64,000 bases of DNA from Antedon mediterranea (taxonomy: Eukaryota > Echinodermata > Crinoidea > Comatulida > Antedonidae): assembly GCF_964355755.1 (NCBI RefSeq), contig NC_092680.1:11759001-11823000 (forward strand), read 5' to 3'. Position 1 is the first letter of the stretch. Each line of letters starts with the position of its first letter. The notes under the pieces were generated by a model that was not told the origin of the DNA, did not search any database, and saw nothing but the letters and a program-made list of their open reading frames with translations. This document shows positions 60,601-64,000 of the stretch, one piece after another. A program made the position numbers and the translations under genes.

Positions 60601-62490
60601 GAAGCTTTTCCAAGCACTTTGCTGTTTTTATGTTAACAAGTTTTTTCGAAAATCACAAAATGGTCTAAAACGTCTCCAAATGCGATTTGAAGCTATTCTG
60701 TACACTTTGATGTTTTGTGTGAAAAAGTTTTGTCGAAATGCTCAAAATGGTCTAAAACGTTTTTAAATACGATATTAAGCTATTTTGTGATCTTTGATGT
60801 TTTTGTGTGAAAAGTTTTATCGAAATGCTCAAAATGGTCTGAAACGGTTTCTAATGCGATTTGAAGCTATTCTGTACACTTTGAAGTTTTTTGTGAAAAA
60901 GTTTTCTCGAAATGCTCAAAATGGTCTAAAACGTTTTTATATACCATATTAAGCTATTTTGTGCACTTTGATGTTTTTTGTGAAAAGTTTTATCGAAATG
61001 CTCAAAATGGTCTAAAACGGTTTCTATTGTGATTTTAAGCACTTTGATGATTTTGTGTAACCAAGTTTCATCGAAATGTACAAAATGGTCTAAAACGTCT
61101 CCAAATGCGATTTGAAGCTATTCTAAGTACTTTTGTGTTTTTATGTTAACAAGTTTTTTCGAAAATCACAAAATGGTCTAAAACGTCTTCAAATGCGATT
61201 TGAAGCTATTCTGTACACTTTTATGTTTTGTGTGAAAAAGTTTTGTCGAAATTCTCAAAATGGTCTAAAACGTTTTTAAATACGATATTAAGCTGTTTTG
61301 TGCACTTTGATGATTTGTGTGAAAAGTTTTAACGAAATGCTCAAAATGGTCAAAAACGGTTTCTAATGTGATTTTAAGCACTTTGATGTTTTTGTGTAAC
61401 CAAGTTTTTTCAAAAATAACAAAATGGTCTAAAACGTCTCCAAATGCGATTTGAAGCTTTTCTAAGCACTTTGGTGTTTTTATGTTAACAAGTTTTTTCG
61501 AAAATCACAAAATGGTCTAAAACGTCTCCAAATGCGATTTGAAGATATTCTGAGCACTTTGGTGTTTTTATGTTAAAAAGTTTTTTCGAAAATCACAAAA
61601 TAGTCTAAAACGTCTCCAAATGCGATTTGAAGCTATTCTGTACACTTTGATGTTTTGTGTGAAAAAGTTTTGTCGAAATGCTCAAAATGGTCTAAAACGT
61701 TTTTAAAACGATATTAAGCTATTTTGTGCTCTTTGATGTTTTTGTGTAACCAAGTTTCATCGAAAATCACAAAATGGTCTAAAACGTCTCAAAATGCGAT
61801 TTGAAGCTTTTCTAAGCACTTTGGTGTTTTTATGTTAACAAGTTTTTTCGATAATCACGAAATGGTCTAAAATGTCTCCAAATGCGATTTGAAGATATTC
61901 TGAGCACTTTGGTGTTTTTATGTTAAAAAGTTTTTTCGAAAATCACAAAATGGTCTAAAACGTCTCCAAATGCGATTTGAAGCTCTTCTGTACACTTTGA
62001 TGTTTTGTGTGAAAAAGTTTTGTCGAAATGCTCAAAATGGTCTAAAACGTTTTTAAATACGATATTAAGCTGTTTTGTGCACTTTGATGATTTGTGTGAA
62101 AAGTTTTAACGAAATGCTCAAAATGGTCTAAAACGGTTTCTAATGTGATTTTAAGCACTTTGATGTTTTTGTGTAACCAAGTTTTTTCGAAAATCACAAA
62201 ATAGTCTAAAACGTCTCCAAATGCGATTTGAAGCTTTTCTAAGCACTTTGGTGTTTTTATGTTAACAAGTTTTTTCGAAAATCACAAAATGGTCTAAAAC
62301 GTCTCCAAATGCGATTTGAGGATATTCTGAGCACTTTGGTGTTTTTTTGTTAAAAAGTTTTTTCGAAAATCACAAAATGGTCTAAAACGTCTCCAAATGC
62401 GATTTGAAGCTATTCTGTACACTTTGATGTTTTGTGTGAAAAAGTTTTGTCGAAATGCTCAAAATGGTCTAAAACGTTTTTAAATACGAT
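57660..62490 (+). repeat. 4.9-kb block, copy 2
   Basis: The partner of 47700-52610. It differs by a one-base loss (GCGATTGAAG near 58105), a replaced monomer at 60494-60579, and the absence of the 78-bp monomer. On the right it leaves the match near 62500, where GTGCACTTTG replaces GTGATCTTTG and the sequence begins to follow 10.6 kb instead. Confidence 0.87.
60494..60579 (+). repeat. Triple-mosaic monomer (C3 / B / A)
   Basis: The left part is C3 (AAAACGATATTAAGC, TGTGCTCTTTGATG), the middle is B (TTTGTGTGAAAAAG) and the right is A (TTTTTTCGAAAATCAC). In the paralogous block near 50534 the same position is a plain C3 with CAAAATCAACAAAATGG. This looks like a conversion or double-crossover tract. 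Confidence 0.78.
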
Positions 62491-64000
62491 ATTAAGCTAT
62501 TTTGTGCACTTTGATGATTTGTGTGAAAAGTTTTAACGAAATGCTCAAAATGGTCTAAAACGGTTTCTAATGTGATTTTAAGCACTTTGATGATTTTGTG
62601 TAACCAAGTTTCATCGAAATGTACAAAATAGTCTAAAACGTCTCCAAATGCGATTTGAAGCTTTTCTAAGCACTTTGGTGTTTTTATGTTAACAAGTTTT
62701 TTCGAAAATCACAAAATGGTCTAAAACGTCTCCAAATGCGATTTGAAGCTATTCTGTACACTTTGATGTTTTTTTGTTAAAAAGTTTTTTCGAAAATCAC
62801 AAAATGGTCTAAAACGTCTCCAAATGCGATTTGAAGCTATTCTGTACACTTTGATGTTTTGTGTGAAAAAGTTTTGTCGAAATGCTCAAAATGGTCCAAA
62901 ACGTTTTTAAATACGATATTAAGCTATTTTGTGATCTTTGATGTTTTTGTGTGAAAAGTTTTATCGAAATGCTCAAAATGGTCTAAAACGGTTTCTATTG
63001 TGATTTTAAGCACTTTGATGATTTTGTGTAACCAAGTTTCATCGAAATGTACAAAATGGTCTAAAACGTCTCCAAATGCGATTTGAAGCTATTCTAAGTA
63101 ATTTTGTGTTTTTATGTTAACAAGTTTTTTCGAAAATCACAAAATGGTCTAAAACGTCTTCAAATGCGATTTGAAGCTATTCTGTACACTTTGATGTTTT
63201 GTGTGAAAAAGTTTTGTCAAAATGCTCAAAATGGTCTAAAACGTTTTTAAAACGATATTAAGCTATTTTGTGCTCTTTGATGTTTTTGTGTAACCAAGTT
63301 TCATCGAAAATCACAAAATGGTCTAAAACGTCTCCAAATGCGATTTGAAGCTTTTCTAAGCACTTTGGTGTTTTTATGTTAACAAGTTTTTTCGAAAATC
63401 ACAAAATGGTCTAAAACGTCTCCAAATGCGATTTGAAGATATTCTGAGCACTTTGGTGTTTTTATGTTAAAAAGTTTTTTCGAAAATCACAAAATAGTCT
63501 AAAACGTCTCCAAATGCGATTTGAAGCTATTCTGTACACTTTGATGTTTTGTGTGAAAAAGTTTTGTCGAAATGCTCAAAATGGTCTAAAACGTTTTTAA
63601 AACGATATTAAGCTATTTTGTGCTCTTTGATGTTTTTGTGTAACCAAGTTTCATCGAAAATCACAAAATGGTCTAAAACGTCTCAAAATGCGATTTGAAG
63701 CTTTTCTAAGCACTTTGGTGTTTTTATGTTAACAAGTTTTTTCGAAAATCACGAAATGGTCTAAAATGTCTCCAAATGCGATTTGAAGATATTCTGAGCA
63801 CTTTGGTGTTTTTATGTTAAAAAGTTTTTTCGAAAATCACAAAACGTCTCCAAATGCGATTTGAAGCTCTTCTGTACACTTTGATGTTTTGTGTGAAAAA
63901 GTTTTGTCGAAATGCTCAAAATGGTCTAAAACGTTTTTAAATACGATATTAAGCTGTTTTGTGCACTTTGATGATTTGTGTGAAAAGTTTTAACGAAATG

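Larger units (their letters stand above)
12429..64000 (+). repeat. Satellite array, right arm (86-88 bp monomers)
   Basis: The same satellite resumes exactly at the second TA of the mobile element's target duplication and runs to the window end, which cuts a C1 monomer. Orientation and monomer types match the left arm. It carries the 2842-, 777-, 1718-, 514- and 1280-bp tandem units and the long-range block copies listed separately. Stretches between those named blocks hold only the same monomers in irregular order. No gene, tRNA, rRNA or second mobile element was seen in these 51.6 kb. Extrapolating 86-88 bp monomers gives about 600 copies in this arm. Confidence 0.97.

Noticed and set aside
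1-64000. CRISPR array
   Set aside because: The repeats are contiguous monomers with no unique spacers, far too long per unit, and there are no cas genes.
1-64000. CENP-B box in the monomer (TTCGAAAATCAC or TTCGAAATGCTC)
   Set aside because: Only the first TTCG fits; the required A and CGGG positions do not match in any monomer type.
1-64000. Telomeric repeats, rRNA, tRNA or 5S genes
   Set aside because: No TTAGGG-type tandem run and no recognisable RNA gene boxes were seen in the satellite or the insertion.

Overview
This window is almost entirely one tandem satellite DNA array. It runs from the first base to the last and is broken once, by an 882-bp transposon-like insertion at 11547-12428. 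I find no convincing protein-coding, rRNA or tRNA gene. The window is therefore eukaryotic heterochromatin-type sequence (centromeric, pericentromeric or another satellite block), most likely from an animal. That guess rests on the DNA-transposon type and the lack of CpG depletion; the sequence does not identify the species.

The satellite is about 32% GC and built of roughly 730 monomers, all in the same orientation. Monomers are 86-88 bp, with one shorter class of 78 bp. They fall into recognisable types, labelled here A (four subtypes plus a variant A*), B, C1, C2, C3, D, E and F. All types share a near-invariant core, CAAAATGGTCTAAAACG, and several carry the dyad CAAAT-gcg-ATTTG. The types are arranged in higher-order repeats (HORs) that are themselves duplicated at several scales. 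There are tandem units of 514, 777, 1280, about 1718, 2746 and 2842 bp. There are also longer-range copies of multi-kilobase blocks at spacings of about 7.37, 9.96, 31.0, 32.9 and 51.9 kb. Rare shared variants tie the copies together. Several duplication junctions can be placed to the base, inside hybrid monomers, at short stretches of homology. This is what unequal crossover or break-induced repair between out-of-register repeats leaves behind.

Layout: 1-5552 is a 2746-bp, 32-monomer unit present twice from base 61. 5553-11546 is a related but rearranged array with E-F cassettes. 11547-12428 is the mobile element. 12429-18499 includes a 2842-bp tandem duplication. 18500-40407 is irregular HOR mosaic with 7.4-kb-spaced block copies. 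40408-47073 holds three nested tandem duplications (about 1718, 514 and 1280 bp). 47074-64000 is dominated by a block of about 4.9 kb present twice, 9.96 kb apart.

The insertion is a non-autonomous DNA transposon (MITE-like). It has 18-bp terminal inverted repeats (17/18 identical), a TA target duplication, and ten exact copies of ATACCGTAT or its complement near its ends. Several extra internal copies of the terminal-repeat core are present, two of them forming a fold-back structure at the left end. It encodes no transposase. Uninterrupted copies of the target site elsewhere in the array show that the insertion is younger than the surrounding HOR unit.
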